Source: Eulemur rufifrons (taxonomy: Eukaryota; Chordata; Mammalia; Primates; Lemuridae). From it: a stretch of 64,000 nucleotides of DNA. Each line of letters begins with the position of its first letter. The stretch's first letter is position 1. The stretch lies in NCBI RefSeq assembly GCF_041146395.1, contig NC_090989.1, positions 120,341,501 through 120,405,500 on the forward strand, written 5' to 3'. The notes under the pieces are model-generated. The model was not told where the DNA came from, searched no databases, and was given only the letters and a program-made list of their open reading frames with translations. The translations under genes were made by a program, and so were the position numbers. Of the stretch, positions 1 through 11,575 are shown piece after piece.

Positions 1-29
1 TTCTATGAAAACCCTAACACAAATCTTAT

Positions 30-430
30 CTTCTTTTTTATTTTCTTCTTTTTGTCTCCCTGTCTTTCAGAAGATAGAACAGGTAATTCAGATTGATTCT
101 CCTCTAAAAGATTAGGAGAATTTTTATGTTCTTTACATCTCTTTATGACCATGTGTACACATCATTTATCTCTTGCTTATTAGTGAGAACATGTGGTGTT
201 TGTTTTTCCATTTCTGAGATACTTCAGTTAGGATAATGGTCTCCAATTCCATCCAAGTTGCTGTGAAAGACATTATTTCATTCCTTTTTACAGCTCAGTA
301 GTATTCCATGGTATATATGTACCACCTTTACCAATTTTTTTTTAACTGCTTAGAAGAACTAGAAACCTAACAAAATAGTAGGGAATTAACAAGCCAATAT
401 TTGGGGGATAACAGTTTCAGGAATGCTCTA
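30..430. repeat. Old interspersed repeat, left arm of an inverted pair
   Basis: Positions 40-122 and 336-410 reappear, reverse-complemented, at 3605-3760. In the best 62-bp stretch (about 349-410 against 3605-3666) I count five mismatches; the outer part is more diverged. The left arm is interrupted by an L1 fragment at 131-335 that the right arm lacks. The text is T-rich and resembles old L1M-type sequence, but I could not name the family. Confidence 0.6.
131..335 (-). mobile_element. L1 3'-region fragment inserted in the left arm
   Basis: This stretch is nearly identical to 1046-1243, the 3' region of the neighbouring antisense L1 (shared phrases include GAGATACTTCAGTTAGGATA and CCATGGTATATATGT). 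It is an internal slice of L1 with no 3' end or A-tail of its own, so it is unlikely to be a simple retrotransposed insertion. A local duplication from the L1 at 883-3404 or a non-canonical insertion would explain it. Confidence 0.8.
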
Positions 431-439
431 TTCTGAATA

Positions 440-575
440 TTTTCTTATAACTTAACTTTCATGTCACCCATTTGCTTTTTAGAAGTTTCCAATCTGCATT
501 CAAGTCCATCCAATGAGTAATTTATTTTTGTTATTTTGTTCTATTTTTTAGTGTTAGAATTTCCATTTGTTTCTT
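440..575 (-). mobile_element. Old L1M fragment, possible ORF1 region
   Basis: Read on the minus strand, the text has phrases typical of the ORF1 region of old L1M elements (GGAAATTCTA, then CATTGGATGG and CAGATTGGAAA). It is heavily decayed and has no usable frame. The assignment rests on remembered consensus wording. Confidence 0.4.
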
Positions 576-882
576 TTCTTTCTTTCTTTTTTCCTTTTGC
601 TGGAAGAGATATTGTCTTTATTTTATTAGAAATGAACAAATTTGCCATTTGCTTTGGAGGGAGACATTGCCTCTGTCTTCCAAAGCTCTTTGCTATACCA
701 GTGTTCTTGAAAAGATAGTCTGAAACAAAGGTCAGTGCAGAAACATAAGAGACCAATGGAGAACTAGTCATCTAACAAACACCTGATAACAAATTCTTTA
801 AAATGTTCACTATGTTTGATTGGGTTCCATAATTCCTCTCTTCTATACCTGCATTGGCATTTTTCTTTTATTTGAAAATGTC
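576..882. other. Unassigned stretch
   Basis: This stretch is T-rich at its left end, then ordinary sequence. Two small overlapping frames on opposite strands have no recognisable content. I see no gene or named repeat. Confidence 0.5.
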
Positions 883-1238
883 AAAGGGATACAAATGTTT
901 TTGTTACAAGAATACATTGCATAATACTGAAGTCAGAGCTTTTAGTGTGCCCATCACCACTAAAAGGATAATGTTCATTGTACCTAATAGGTAAGTATTT
1001 ATCCCACACTCCCCTCCTACCTTCCTCCTTCTTAGTTTCCAATGTCCTTTACATCTCTTTACGACCATGTGTACCCATTGTTTATCTTCCACTTATTAGT
1101 GAGAACACGTGGTGTTTGTTTTTTCCATTTCTGAGATACTTCAGTTAGGATAATGGTCTCCAGTTCCATCCAAGTTGCTGTGAAAGACATTATTTCATTC
1201 CTTTTTATGGCTCAGTAGTACTCCATGGTATATATGTC

Positions 1239-2909
1239 CTAGATTTTCTTTATCCATTCATGAATTGATGGGCACTTAGGTTGATTACATATATTTGCAA
1301 TTGTGAATAGTGCTGCAGTAAACATTTGAGTGCAAGTGTATTTCTGATAAAATGACTTCTTTTCCTTTGGGTAGATATCCAGTAGTGGGATTGCTGGATT
1401 GAATGGAGGTCTACTTGTATTTCTCTGAGGAATCTCCATTCTGTTTTGCATAGAGGTTGTACTAATTTTCAGTACCACCAACAGTGTATAAACATTCTTT
1501 TTTCTCTGAATCCACTCTGGCATCTATTATTTTTTGACTTTTTAACAGTGGTCATTCTGACAAGGGAAGGTGATATCTCATTGTGGTGGTTTTAATTTGC
1601 ATTTTCCTGATGATTAAATGATGCTGAACATTTTTTTCATATGTTTACTAGCCATTTGTCTACTTTCTTTCTTTTTTTTTTTTTTTTTTGAGACAGAGTC
1701 TCACTCTGTTGCCTGGGCTAGAGTGCTGTGGCATCAGTCTAGCTAACAGCAACCTCAAACTCCTGGGCTCGAGCAATCCTCCTGCCTCAGCCTCCCGAGT
1801 AGCTGGGACTACAGGCATGCACCACCATGCCTGGCTGATTTTTTTCTCTATATATATTTTTAGCTGTCCATATAATTTCTTTCTATTTTTAGTAGAGACT
1901 CAGGCTGGTCTCGAACTCCTGAGCTCAAACAATCCGCCTACCTCGGCATCCCAGAGTGCTAGGATTACAGGCGTGAGCCACCGTGCCCGGCCTGTCTATC
2001 TTCTTTTGAAAAAAATTTGTTCATTTCTTTTGCCCACTTTTCAATGGGGTTGTTTGTTTTTTTCTTGCTCATTTGTTTGAGTTCTTTGTAGATTCTGGAT
2101 ATTAATTCTTTGTCAGATGTGTACTTTGTGAATATTTTCTCCCATTCTACAGGTTGTCTATTTACTCTGTTGATTGTTTCCTTTACTGTGCAGAAGGCTT
2201 TTAATTTAATTAAGTCCCATTTATTTATATTTGTTGTTGTTGTATTTGCCTTTTGGGTCTTAGTCATAAATTCTTTGCCTAGGTCTATGTCTAGAAGAAT
2301 TTTTTCTATTTTTTCTTCTGAAATTTTTATGGTTTCATGCCTTACATTTACGTCTTTAATACATCTTGAATTAATTTTTGGTGAGAGATAGGGGTCTTGT
2401 TTCATTCTTCTGCATGTGGCCATCCAATTTTCCAGCACCATTTTTTGAATAGGGCCTCCTTTCACCAGTGTGTGTTTTTGTCTGCTTTGTCAAAGATCAG
2501 TTGGTTGTAGCTATGTGGTTTTATTTCTGGGTTCTCTATTCTAGTCCATTGGTCTATGTTTCTACTTTTATACAAGTACCATGCTGTTTTGATTACTGTA
2601 GACTTATAGCATAATTTGAAGCCAGATAATGTTATGCCTCGAGATTTTTTCTTTTTTGCTTAAGATTGTTTTGGCTATTCAAGTCTTTTTTAGTTCCGAA
2701 TGAAGCTTAGGATTATTTTTTTCTAGATATGTGAAATATGATGTTGATATTTCTGTGGGAATTAAATGGAATTGGTAAATCACTTTGGGCAGTGTGGATA
2801 TTTTAACAATGTTGATTCTACCAATCCATGAGCATGGGATTCTTTTCCATCTGTTTGTGTCATCTATAATTTCTTTCATCAGTGTTTTGTAGTTGTAGAG
2901 ATCTTTCAC
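1239..2909 (-). pseudogene. L1 ORF2 remnant (C-terminal part)
   Basis: Broken minus-strand frames at 2679-2909, 1965-2465 and 1239-1523 read as the C-terminal part of L1 ORF2p (endonuclease/reverse transcriptase polyprotein). Examples are the run [18 protein letters not shown] in the second block and NRMEIPQRNTSRPPFNPAIP in the third. The 1965-2465 frame does not end on an L1 stop. It runs into the Alu at 1992 and finishes with about ten Alu-encoded residues (ending GHGGSRL), so the Alu truncates it. No functional protein is possible. Confidence 0.9.
1670..1992 (-). mobile_element. Full-length dimeric Alu, lemur type, antisense
   Basis: A T-tract (about 1672-1690) is followed by both reverse-complemented monomers, ending GTGCCCGGCC. 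The linker contains CTATATATATTTTTAG and TCCATATAATTTC, which I recognise as a feature of lemuriform Alus. A target duplication flanks it: TGTCTACTTTCTT at 1657-1669 and TGTCTATCTTCTT at 1993-2005 (two mismatches). It sits inside the antisense L1 in the same orientation. Confidence 0.93.
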
Positions 2910-3404
2910 CTCCTTGGTTAGGCATATTCCTTGGTGTTTTATTTTCTTTGCAGTTATTGTAAATGGTATTGAGTTTTTGATTTGACTCTCTGCTGGACTG
3001 TTATTAGTATACAGAAATGATATTCATTTGTGTACATTGATTTGGTAACCTGAGAATTTGCTGAATTCATTTATCAATTCTAGGAGTTTTTGGTGGAGTC
3101 TTCAGGGTTTTCTAGATACAAGATCATATCACTGGCAAACGGATAATTTAACCTCCTCTTTCCTGATTTGGATGCCCTTTATTTATGTCTCTTGCCTCAT
3201 TGCTCTGGCTAGGACTTCCAGTACTGTATTGAGTAAAAGTGGTGACAGTGGACACCCTTGTCTTGTTCCAGTTCTTAGGAGAAGGCTTTCAATCTTATCC
3301 CAGTAAGTATGATGCTGACTGTGGGTTTCTCATATTTGAATTTTATAATTTTAAGGTATGTTCCTTCTATGCCTAGTTTCTTGAGGGTTTTTATCATGAA
3401 AGGG

Positions 3405-3760
3405 TACTATTAGTTTCTTTTTTAAAAAAAAGTTTCTAGTCCTCTTCTGAAATTCTGAGCCTTGCCTTTTATTTCCTTGAGTACAGGTATAGTTATTTCA
3501 AAGTCTGCATCTGATAACCCCAACATTTGTATCCTTTGTTAGTCTATTAGGGAAAAATCAGTGCCAAAGACTGGGAACACTTTTCTAGACCTCTGTTCTC
3601 TCCCAAATATTGGCTTGTTAATTCTCCACTATTTTGTTAGCTTTCTAATTCTTCTAAACAGTTAAAAAATATTTGGTACAATTCTTCTAGTATCTTAGAG
3701 GGAAATTGATCTGAATTACCTACTCTATATTCTGAAAGTGAAAATCAGAATTTTTTTTTC
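3405..3760. repeat. Old interspersed repeat, right arm of the inverted pair
   Basis: About 3605-3760 is the reverse complement of the left arm at about 30-410. The part at 3425-3600 is similar T-rich old-L1-like text without a clear match in the left arm. No L1 fragment interrupts this arm. Confidence 0.55.
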
Positions 3761-3927
3761 TTATTTTTTTTTATCATGTACATTTATTACTTTTATACAT
3801 TTTAAAAGTTTATATTTAAAAAACAAAGTAGATCTATATGTTCTGACAGGGAAAGCTTTCTAAGGCAGGAAGTGCAAAATAAGCCACATAATAATATGTA
3901 TATAATATTAATACCAATCAATATTAA

Positions 3928-4150
3928 CATTTACTGACTGCTTATTATGTACCAGAAACTATTCTAAGGGCTTTGAATGTATTGACTAATTTACTTCTCA
4001 TAAGATCCCTAAGGGGTAGTTACTGTTATTAGCCCCATTTTATAGATAGGGAAACTGAGGACAGAGAGGTTAATGAATTTTCTCAAGGCCACACATCTAA
4101 TATGTAATAGACACAGGATTTAAATTCAGGCTATCCAACTCCAGAGCCCA
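3928..4150 (-). mobile_element. MIR SINE, antisense
   Basis: This has typical antisense MIR order: 'ACTGCTTATTATGTACCAG', then 'CCCATTTTATAGATAGGGAA', 'ACTGAGG', and an eroded 'AAGGCCACACA'. It is an old tRNA-derived SINE. Confidence 0.88.
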
Positions 4151-4285
4151 TGCAGTAAACTACTGTATTCCTTATGCATAATAGATAGCATACCACCCAA
4201 AAAATTATCCAAAGAACACACCTAACCATTACCAATGGCTTCTTATGGGCTTTGAGGATGCAGGTGACTTTACTTTTTATTCTAT

Positions 4286-4500
4286 ATCTGTGATGTCCAG
4301 TATGGTAGCCACTAGCCACATATGGGTATTTAAATTTAAGAGAATTAAAATTAAATAAAAATGAAAACCAGCTTCCCAGTCTTAGTAGTTCCATTTCAAG
4401 TGCATTCAATAGCCACAGGTGGCTAATGGCTACTTTACTGAACAGTGAAGATATAGAACATTTCTATCATCACTGAAAGCTTTATTGGACAGTGTGCTCT
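4286..4500 (-). mobile_element. MER3-type hAT non-autonomous DNA transposon
   Basis: The copy carries two inverted 'GTAGCCACTAGCCACAT'-like blocks near 4303 and 4415 separated by AT-rich sequence, with 'GTCCAATA'-like ends ('GATGTCCAGTATGG' and 'TTATTGGACAGTG'). This matches my recollection of MER3 (hAT-Blackjack group). The class is more certain than the subfamily. Confidence 0.75.
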
Positions 4501-5430
4501 GTAGAGTTCAATAGTGTTTGAATTTTATAATAAGTATATATTCATGATTTACTTTTGTAATTAAATAGAAAGGATCAATAACAGAAAAAGAAACTATTTA
4601 TTCAAAGCTAAATTCATTTTTCCCTGTTACTTGATCATACCTTTCTTCTACTCTCTGGAGAAGAGCGTTGCTCAGAGAGTCTACTTTCCTTCACTATTGC
4701 CTCTCTGGGTATTTAAAAGCAACATAATGCATAAATCAGTGAAAAGCTCATCAGGATAAAACTATTATGGGTCTTTTGAAAATGTGGTGATATCTACATA
4801 GGACTATATTCCTCTTAACTATTTGGAAGTATCTAAAAATATGTATTATTTTCAAGACATGTTGACCAAATCCTGTGCATTTAAAAAAGGCTTTCTTGAA
4901 AGCATGTTGGCAAAATATTCATAATTTATTTTACTAAAGATCAAGCTCATTAATTGTGCATTTCTATAAATTTTAAAATTGTAAAACCGAGGAAAATGTG
5001 TTAAAAAATACTATTTCCATTTGTGAAATATACAAAGAAGCGGAAGATCTTTGAAATAGAAAGAATGCCTTCATTCATCCTAAAGAGTCAGAAGAGCTTC
5101 AGTCTCATCTTCTGAGTTTTCTAACAAAGTAACAACCAGATATGCTTAGTTTGGATATGACTAAACATCTAATAACTGAAATTCTATATTATGGAACATA
5201 GAGTAGATTGATCTGAGCATGGCTACAGGTAGCAGAACTAGAAGCAGTTGGGGAGAACCAACTGAAATATTTCAACAAGTTGGATTATAGTAATGAAATT
5301 AACTGACCTATCACTTGATGAGCTTCCTTCCCTGGCACCAAAGGAGTTCAGGCAGAGTTTAAAAGGCCCAGGGTTCTGGGCAGAGGATTTGTTTGTTGGA
5401 TGAACTACATTAACCATTAGGTTCTCAAAT
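4501..5430. other. Unassigned AT-rich stretch
   Basis: I see no long frame, no named repeat and no RNA gene. It is ordinary AT-rich non-coding sequence. Confidence 0.5.
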
Positions 5431-5434
5431 ATTA

Positions 5435-5800
5435 TTGCTCTTCTTGCATTATATACCCATGATGCTGTTACCAGAGGTACCTATCATTCAGCTTAGTCTA
5501 AGTGATTGTACAATAGCAAACAACCCTCAATCATTGCCTTACAATAACAAGGGTTTACTTCTCCCTCTGCATGGGGGTCGGCACCACTGTAGGTCAGTTA
5601 TAGCTCTTTTCCACATTGTCTTCTTTCCAGGCTCTGAGAAGAGCAATCAGTTCCTATCTGGGACATTTTTGGCCTATGGCTGAACCACCCAATGGCTTTA
5701 AATTTTCTGCTCTAAAGTGGCTCATGTCACTTCCACTCACATCTCAATGAGCAAGGTTATCACATGACTAAGTCTGCTGCCAAGAGGGTGGGAACTATAA
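5435..5800. repeat. Probable old interspersed repeat, family not assigned
   Basis: The phrase order 'CAAACAACCCTCAAT ... TTACAATAACAAGGG ... GGTCGGC ... CACATCTCAATGAGCAAGG ... TCACATGACTAAG' is one I recall from a common old mammalian repeat. I cannot name the family, so this needs a library search. Confidence 0.45.
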
Positions 5801-5939
5801 TACTTTTATAAGGATCAGCAGTGTTTACCTGAGAGCAATAATAGAATCTACCACACCAGTTAACAGAAAAGTGAAGTCAAATGTGAGCTGAAAATAGGTT
5901 GTGATGAAGGCATAGGTCAAATGGAACTGAATGCCAGGA

Positions 5940-6020
5940 TTCATCCCTCCTTGTCTTCTTGCCTTCCTTCTTCCCTCTCTCTTTCTTCCTTTCTTGCATG
6001 CTTCCTTTCCCTTCTTTACT
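5940..6020. repeat. Pyrimidine-rich low-complexity tract
   Basis: C/T-rich tract with repeated CTTCC and CCTT units. The open frames on both strands here come from this low complexity. Confidence 0.8.
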
Positions 6021-6029
6021 TCCCCAAAA

Positions 6030-6480
6030 CACATCCAATTCAAGGTACTGAGTTAGGCCTTGAGGATACCAGAGGTAGATTACATGAACTCTATTTTGGA
6101 CCAACTCAGAGTCTAGTGGCACAAAAATAAGTAAACATATATTTATAAGTAACCACGTCAAGTGCTATGAAAGGATAAATACATATTTAATTGTTCTCTG
6201 ACTGCATAAAGGAAGACTAACTAACCCAGAATTTTGGGGAGGGTTAAGTGGTTTACGGAAGGCCTCCCAGAGAAGACCTTAATCTCAAACTGAGAATTAG
6301 CAAGGCAGAAATATCACATTCCAGAAGGAGGAAACAGTATATGTAAACACCCAGATGTTGGGGAGGGCAGGGCCTTATGTGGAGGCCACAGGCTCAGTGT
6401 GGATGTAACTTGGAACAGAGAAAGGAGGACAAAGAAGGGCAAAGACAGGTGAGGCTCTAAGTGATGACACTGGGAGCAGA
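6030..6480 (-). mobile_element. L2 LINE fragment, antisense
   Basis: Antisense L2 wording: 'AAGTGCTATGAAAGGAT', then 'GAAGGCCTCCCAGAGAAGACC', 'CACATTCCAGAAGG' and 'GTATATGTAAACACCC'. It is old and broken. Confidence 0.6.
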
Positions 6481-7629
6481 GGCACCAGCCATTCCACGAA
6501 TGTTCATATAGTGCTGATTTGGGGCCAGCCTACCATCTACTGAGTAACTGCTATGAGCACTGTGCAGAATAAGGTCTGGTAGGAAAGCAAATGATATAGA
6601 GGAATGGGGTGAAAATTGTAATTTTTATTAACATATTGAGAGACTTCTTTGAAAGATGGGGGACCTAGCCAGCCACAGGTTATAGGATAATTTGGTGAGA
6701 CCATTTTTTTGCAGTATCTCTGAATGTTGCTTTCTTTTGTTTTCTCCTCTTGGAAGGAGCAGAATCTACAGAGAAGGTAGGTATAAACCTGGTTGCCAAT
6801 GAGAAGGAAGACCAGGATCTCAATATTCGATAAGTAAATGTCACTTAATCACCATGCTTTCACAATGCTACCTTCACCTTCAACTGTGCCTGGTGTTACA
6901 TCAGTCCAGAGAATCTGCTTTTAATATTTCCAGAGAACAAACCTGTAAACCTCTAGTCTACCAGCAGGCTGTGTGCAGTGGAAAAGAGGTTGGGGGCAGA
7001 GGTGGGGGTGTTTACCTTTTAATTTCATCTTAAACTAGACTTCCACCCAGTCCTGTATTAACTCTACCTTCAGCCCCATTTCCAGGAGTACTTGGTGCCA
7101 GTAGTTATGGAGACCTTTGTAGGTTCTTGGACAAAAGTTGGGTTGCTTCTTGACTTTTCCTACTGCTGACTTAGGATTTAGCTGTATTTTGGCTATTAAG
7201 TCACTTATCACTCATACATCTTCCCAACTGTGACATGTTGATATTGTTGTAGGTGTTATCTCTTCCCCTGTTCTTCTTGTCCTTATAAGGGTATTTTCTC
7301 CTTTTTTGGATCACTTAGTGTCTCTTACATGATGTTTCAGGGTAGATAAAAACTACGTGCTGTGTTCAATCTGCCATCTTTCAAACAGATTTACACACCT
7401 GGGGAAGAGTTTGTTGAGTTACTATTAAGTACAAAGAATTTGAAGCAAGCAAACAAACAAAAATGGCAATTTAAATGCTAGTGTAACAAAAATGTATAGG
7501 AAAGGAAAAGTACTCATAGTATACTACATGACTCAGTCAAGAATGGCATTTAGATATTTATAATAATGGAATCCCTGAATACTGATCCATGACCCAAATT
7601 TGATAGAACTGTATTAGTAGGATGCAGAG
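6481..7629. other. Unassigned stretch
   Basis: No gene is evident. The part at 7020-7390 is T-rich and could be a decayed L1-like piece, but I found no firm phrase match. Confidence 0.45.
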
Positions 7630-7846
7630 ACTGACAAAGTTTGGCAAACATTTTTGTAAAGAGTCAGATAACAAACATTTTAGGCTTTGTGGGCAATATG
7701 ATCTCTGTCACAACTATTCAGCTCTGCTGTTAGAGCACTAAAGCAGCCATAGATAATACATAAACAAATGAGCATGACTGTAATTCAATAAATCTTATTT
7801 ACAAAAACAGGTGGCCCTTGTTTGCTGACCTGCAGACAATATGTGT
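7630..7846. mobile_element. hAT-Charlie-type non-autonomous DNA transposon
   Basis: Recognisable phrases: 'TTTGGCAAACATTTTTGTAAAG', 'TTTTAGGCTTTGTGGGC', 'AAGCAGCCATAGATAATAC', 'AAATCTTATTTACAAAAACAGG'. They are in the right order for a common hAT MITE. I do not trust my memory of the exact subfamily. Confidence 0.75.
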
Positions 7847-10380
7847 ACGCAGAGAAGGAGGTGAGGTGAGAGAGAACTAAGATTTCATATTTCATAGGGG
7901 GCAGTCAAGAGTTAATGGCTGAGATGGAAAAAAAAAGCCCAAAGTAATAATCTAAGTCTATTTTTTCAAGATATAGGGATGAATACCAAATGAAAATTGG
8001 ATGATGGTGGTGGGAAACTGCTATTTATTGCATGAATGCAAGCTTTGTAGAACTATTTCTTTGACCCATGTGCTTGTGTGTTGGATAAAATAACTAAATT
8101 AAAAATTGAAAATATTAAAATTTGTGGAGGCAGCAAGCTGTGGTCCACATTTGTTTAGGTGATCAAGAAAGATGAGGTCACTTAGTGTCCTGGGAAGAGG
8201 GGGCTTAGACACTGAAGCTCAGGTGGAGTTTTCACTGTCTCCAGCTTCCCTCCCCACCCCCCCAAGTGGAGACTCCGAGATACATGTACAGGATGCATGT
8301 TTGTTCGGCAAGGGTCGGGCTCTGGCGGTTGAAAATATTGACACCTGTTAACTTCTTAGTGCTAGGCTTTGCCAGCAGTTTCCTGGTCTGTGACCTGTTG
8401 GTGGTGCCCTCGTGGCTGGCACAAACCCAGCTATGGTCTTCACTTGTGGGTGGGGTGGGAATCTGCAGGTCAAGGCCCTCGGGAATGTCTGGGCTGGCAT
8501 GAGCTCCTGTTAGGAGGCCAGGTGCAGGGCAGGTTGGGGAGGTCGCTGTGGAGCAGGCCGCATGGGGCAACTGCTAAGCATGGCCAGATGGGAAGGTCTG
8601 TGAACAGGGCGAGGTGCTAGAGCCACACTCACGCCTGAGGTGGGCTCAGGCAGGAGTAGTAGAAATGCTGAGGAGATTTGTGGGTCTGAGGTCCTCCCCA
8701 GGCCCTGAATCATAGCAGAGGACTCATAGCAAATTAATGAAGCTAATTTCTGACTGGAACTATCATTTGTGAATCATAGTGTCTGTGCTTATTAAAGAAA
8801 TTATCTGTGTCTTCCCAGGCATTATGGATGCATTGTAAATTAGGGCTTTCCATAAATAATCATCAATAACTTGTTTCTGCTTGTGTTTTCAGGGAGCTGG
8901 GGGCAGGGAGGGGTGACCAGTGGGGAGGGGAGGCTGGTGGCCAGAGCTGCTGCAGCGGGTGGCTGGGGCAGGAGGGACTCGGAGAGGGGAGTCAGCCTGA
9001 GGAGGAGGTGGTCTGACCTGATGCTGGCCCTGCCCTGGGGGAATCCATTAGGTCTTCTAGGTCTGCTGCCCACCACCAAGGGGGCCAAGACCTCCTTCAA
9101 GATGAGGCCTGAGACCCCATGACCACCTCTTCTTTAGCCCCTTTTCCACAGATCCAGTGGTCCATGGATCAGGGTGGTGGATATGTGATTTTCTCCCACG
9201 GCTCTTTTCAGAATCAGCTGTCCCCAGCCACAGAAGGCCCTGGAGAGCCCCTTGGCATCCTCTTCTTCCTGAGCCCACTGGCAGCTAGGATCTGTGAGGT
9301 AAGGATGCCCAGGGGCCAACCTGCTCGCTCCAGGGCCTTACAATGGCTGCAAAAATATCAGAGGATGAGCTAAAAAAGGAAAATGAGGAAGGAATGAAAA
9401 GCAAGTTGAAGCAGGGAGGAAAAAAGGATGAAGCAGAGCCTTCCAGATTGATTCTGGTTACCAGTGAGGAAAGCCCTTTCAAACAGGAGCGGTTACTAAA
9501 GATGTGTGGTGGCGTGGACATCCAGGCAGGCAAGATCCCTAGGGAGAAGTCAGGAGCTGGAACCTGCAGGGTGACATTCTCTCACTTTGTTTCCCGTATC
9601 TCTCTGCAGCCTCCTCCTTCTCCTGTTACGCTAGTGGACATGCCAACAGATGAGAGATTATCCTAAAGAAGGGGGGTCAGGTGCTGGGTTGACACCCCAA
9701 AAGTATGTCTTTCACAAGACAAGAGACTGAAATGGAGAAATATTAGAAAGAAAGAAATTGTCCAAACTATTTATGACAAAGTTAAAATATGAGAATAGAT
9801 GACAGGAAGGATGCTTAAGGGAAATAAGGAGGATAAATCCCCACGGAATTTCCGACTCTGAGATGGATGCAGTGTTAACAGTATATAGAAAATATAGCAA
9901 CCCCCACCCCATTTGTCCTGTCAGTGGATTACAGTGAGTCCAGAGTACCTGTTCCCATAGAAATGATATAAGTGGAGGATATGTTCCCAGGGCAGCCTGC
10001 AAAAGCCTAGTGATCCCACCATGCCCCAAGTAGCTGGTACTTGGGAGCTATAGCAAAGTATCCCCAAAGACCTAGAGATGGTGGCACAAGCCTGTCCTTG
10101 GAGAGATGCCCAGGAGATGCCTGATGCCTGGATAGAAAACAGAGGAGGCAAAGAATATCCCTGTCCTGGTGGCTTGATTGAACATATTAAACCTGTAGAA
10201 AATGACCCAGTATTTAGGAGGTGACTGGCCAACAATGCAATTCCAGATGAGGGGGTTCACAGAGGCCCACCTGGCAGAGCCCATTCCAGCACTGAGGGGT
10301 GCAATGGGGGCTGGTGCTCTGCCTCCCTGACACAGGCATTCCACCATCCCACCTGCCTAGCAGTTACTCACGTGCATGTG
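7847..10380. other. Unassigned, partly GC-rich stretch
   Basis: From about 8220 to 9330 the sequence is clearly GC-richer than its surroundings and gives many overlapping 60-110-codon frames on both strands, as random GC-rich DNA does. None has recognisable protein content. An AT-rich block (8735-8880) ends in an acceptor-like pyrimidine tract and CAG near 8890. A frame at 9343-9666 (107 codons, lysine/glutamate-rich start) matches nothing I know. I assign no gene. Confidence 0.4.
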
Positions 10381-10382
10381 GC

Positions 10383-10410
<28 letters not shown>
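10383..10410. repeat. (GT)n microsatellite
   Basis: Fourteen uninterrupted GT units. Confidence 0.97.
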
Positions 10411-10413
<3 letters not shown>

Positions 10414-10864
10414 GTGGTTGGCATCACATCTTTAAAGCCTTCTTCCTTGGACTTTCCACTTAGCAAGCAAACTTCTAGTAATGTGGCCTCCCACAGAAGG
10501 CCCTGCCCTGATCACCAGAACACCTGTTCCCAAGCATCGAATGGTTTAACAAATGGGCCTCTGCCAACTCCAGGAGTCTCTGGAGGCATGGTTGGGACCC
10601 TGAGTAAGAACCACCTGTCATCAATGGGGTTTCCAAGCCCTCAAACCAGCTTCTTTCATGGAAGCAACCCTCTTCAAACTTCTTCATACTAGGATACCCA
10701 TAGTACCAATATCAGGGGTGTTCTGGGAATGGAGAACCAGCCACAGAACGTGGGGAGCAGGAAAGGGAAGAGTGAGATGGTTTGTTCTTCCATTCAGGGT
10801 GCAGGGCTGGTCTTGGTGGTGGTGTGGGCGGCGGAGCACTTTGTCCTGGGATCACATCCATTCA

Positions 10865-11450
10865 CACGTGTATTACTGCGCTTACTGAGCACTGACCCCG
10901 TGCCAGACACCAGTCTGTTCTCATGGAGCCCTAGCTAGTTTGTGTCTGTGGATGAGTTTGTGTGTCTTGGGCTATACAGAAAATAGATAAGCAAATACAT
11001 AAGTCTGACAATTCCAGCGGTGATGACTGCTATGAAGTAAATCAAGAGGCTGTTGTTACCGAATGGTGGGAGATGCTGGGTGGTCAGAGGTGGCCTCTCT
11101 GGACATTTAAACACAGACTGAGTGATAAGGAGCTGGCTAGGGAGGAACCAGGGTCAGAGTTCAGGCAGTGGAAAGGCAGAGAAAGCCGCTACAGCCCAGA
11201 AACAGGAGGCAGAACAGTAGAACAGCAGAGTGGGATTTGGTGAGCCTGGGGAAAAAGGGTCGGGGGGCAGATTCTCCTGGGTCTTCTAGTCCAGGTAAGG
11301 AGTATGCACTTTGTTCTCAGTGCAATGGGAGGCGATTCCACAACCTGATCTGCATTTTGAAATCTGGTCTAGCTGCTAAGTGGATAATAGAACATGTGGG
11401 TGGGGGAGGGAAGTAGGAAGCTGAGGTAGGTCATGGTGATGATCCTGGGA
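10865..11450 (-). mobile_element. L2 LINE fragment, antisense
   Basis: This starts with the antisense L2 3'-end wording ('TGAGCACTGACCCCGTGCCAGACACC', 'CTCATGGAGCCCTAG'), then 'GACTGCTATGAAGTAAAT' and 'GCAATGGGAGGCGATTCC'. The order matches the antisense L2 copy at 40869-42180. Confidence 0.65.
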
Positions 11451-11489
11451 GTGACTGAACTATTTTCCTTTTTGCTTTTCCCGTCTTTT

Positions 11490-11575
11490 CCAAATAAAAC
11501 TCCTGTGCTATAAGCACTGTGCATCTCAGGTAAAGTTTCAAAGGGAAGAAAGCAATATCATTGAATAAATTCTCC
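11490..11575 (+). repeat. Direct-repeat copy 1 (partner at 13004-13090)
   Basis: An 86-bp block starting CCAAATAAAACTCCTGT is roughly 75-80% identical, in the same orientation, to 13004-13090. The family is not identified. The LTR at about 11931-12484 lies between the two copies. Confidence 0.6.

Larger units (their letters stand above)
883..3404 (-). mobile_element. 5'-truncated LINE-1, antisense, split by an Alu
   Basis: The 3' UTR lies at about 883-1230 and the element runs 5'-ward to about 3404, so only the 3' half of ORF2 and the 3' UTR are present. Antisense L1 phrases are clear, for example CCATCCAAGTTGCTGTGAAA. The Alu at 1670-1992 interrupts it. Divergence and frame breaks show it is dead. 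The wording is close to an L1MA-like or lemur-lineage L1. Confidence 0.9.

Noticed and set aside
1688..2080. 130-codon plus-strand frame
   Set aside because: It reads through the antisense Alu and L1. The Alu-type peptide (SPRVAG-like run) marks it as a repeat translation.
9343..9666. 107-codon plus-strand frame beginning MAAKISEDELKKENEEG
   Set aside because: It looks protein-like at its start, but it matches nothing known, has no splice or conservation support visible here, and ends in unrelated composition.
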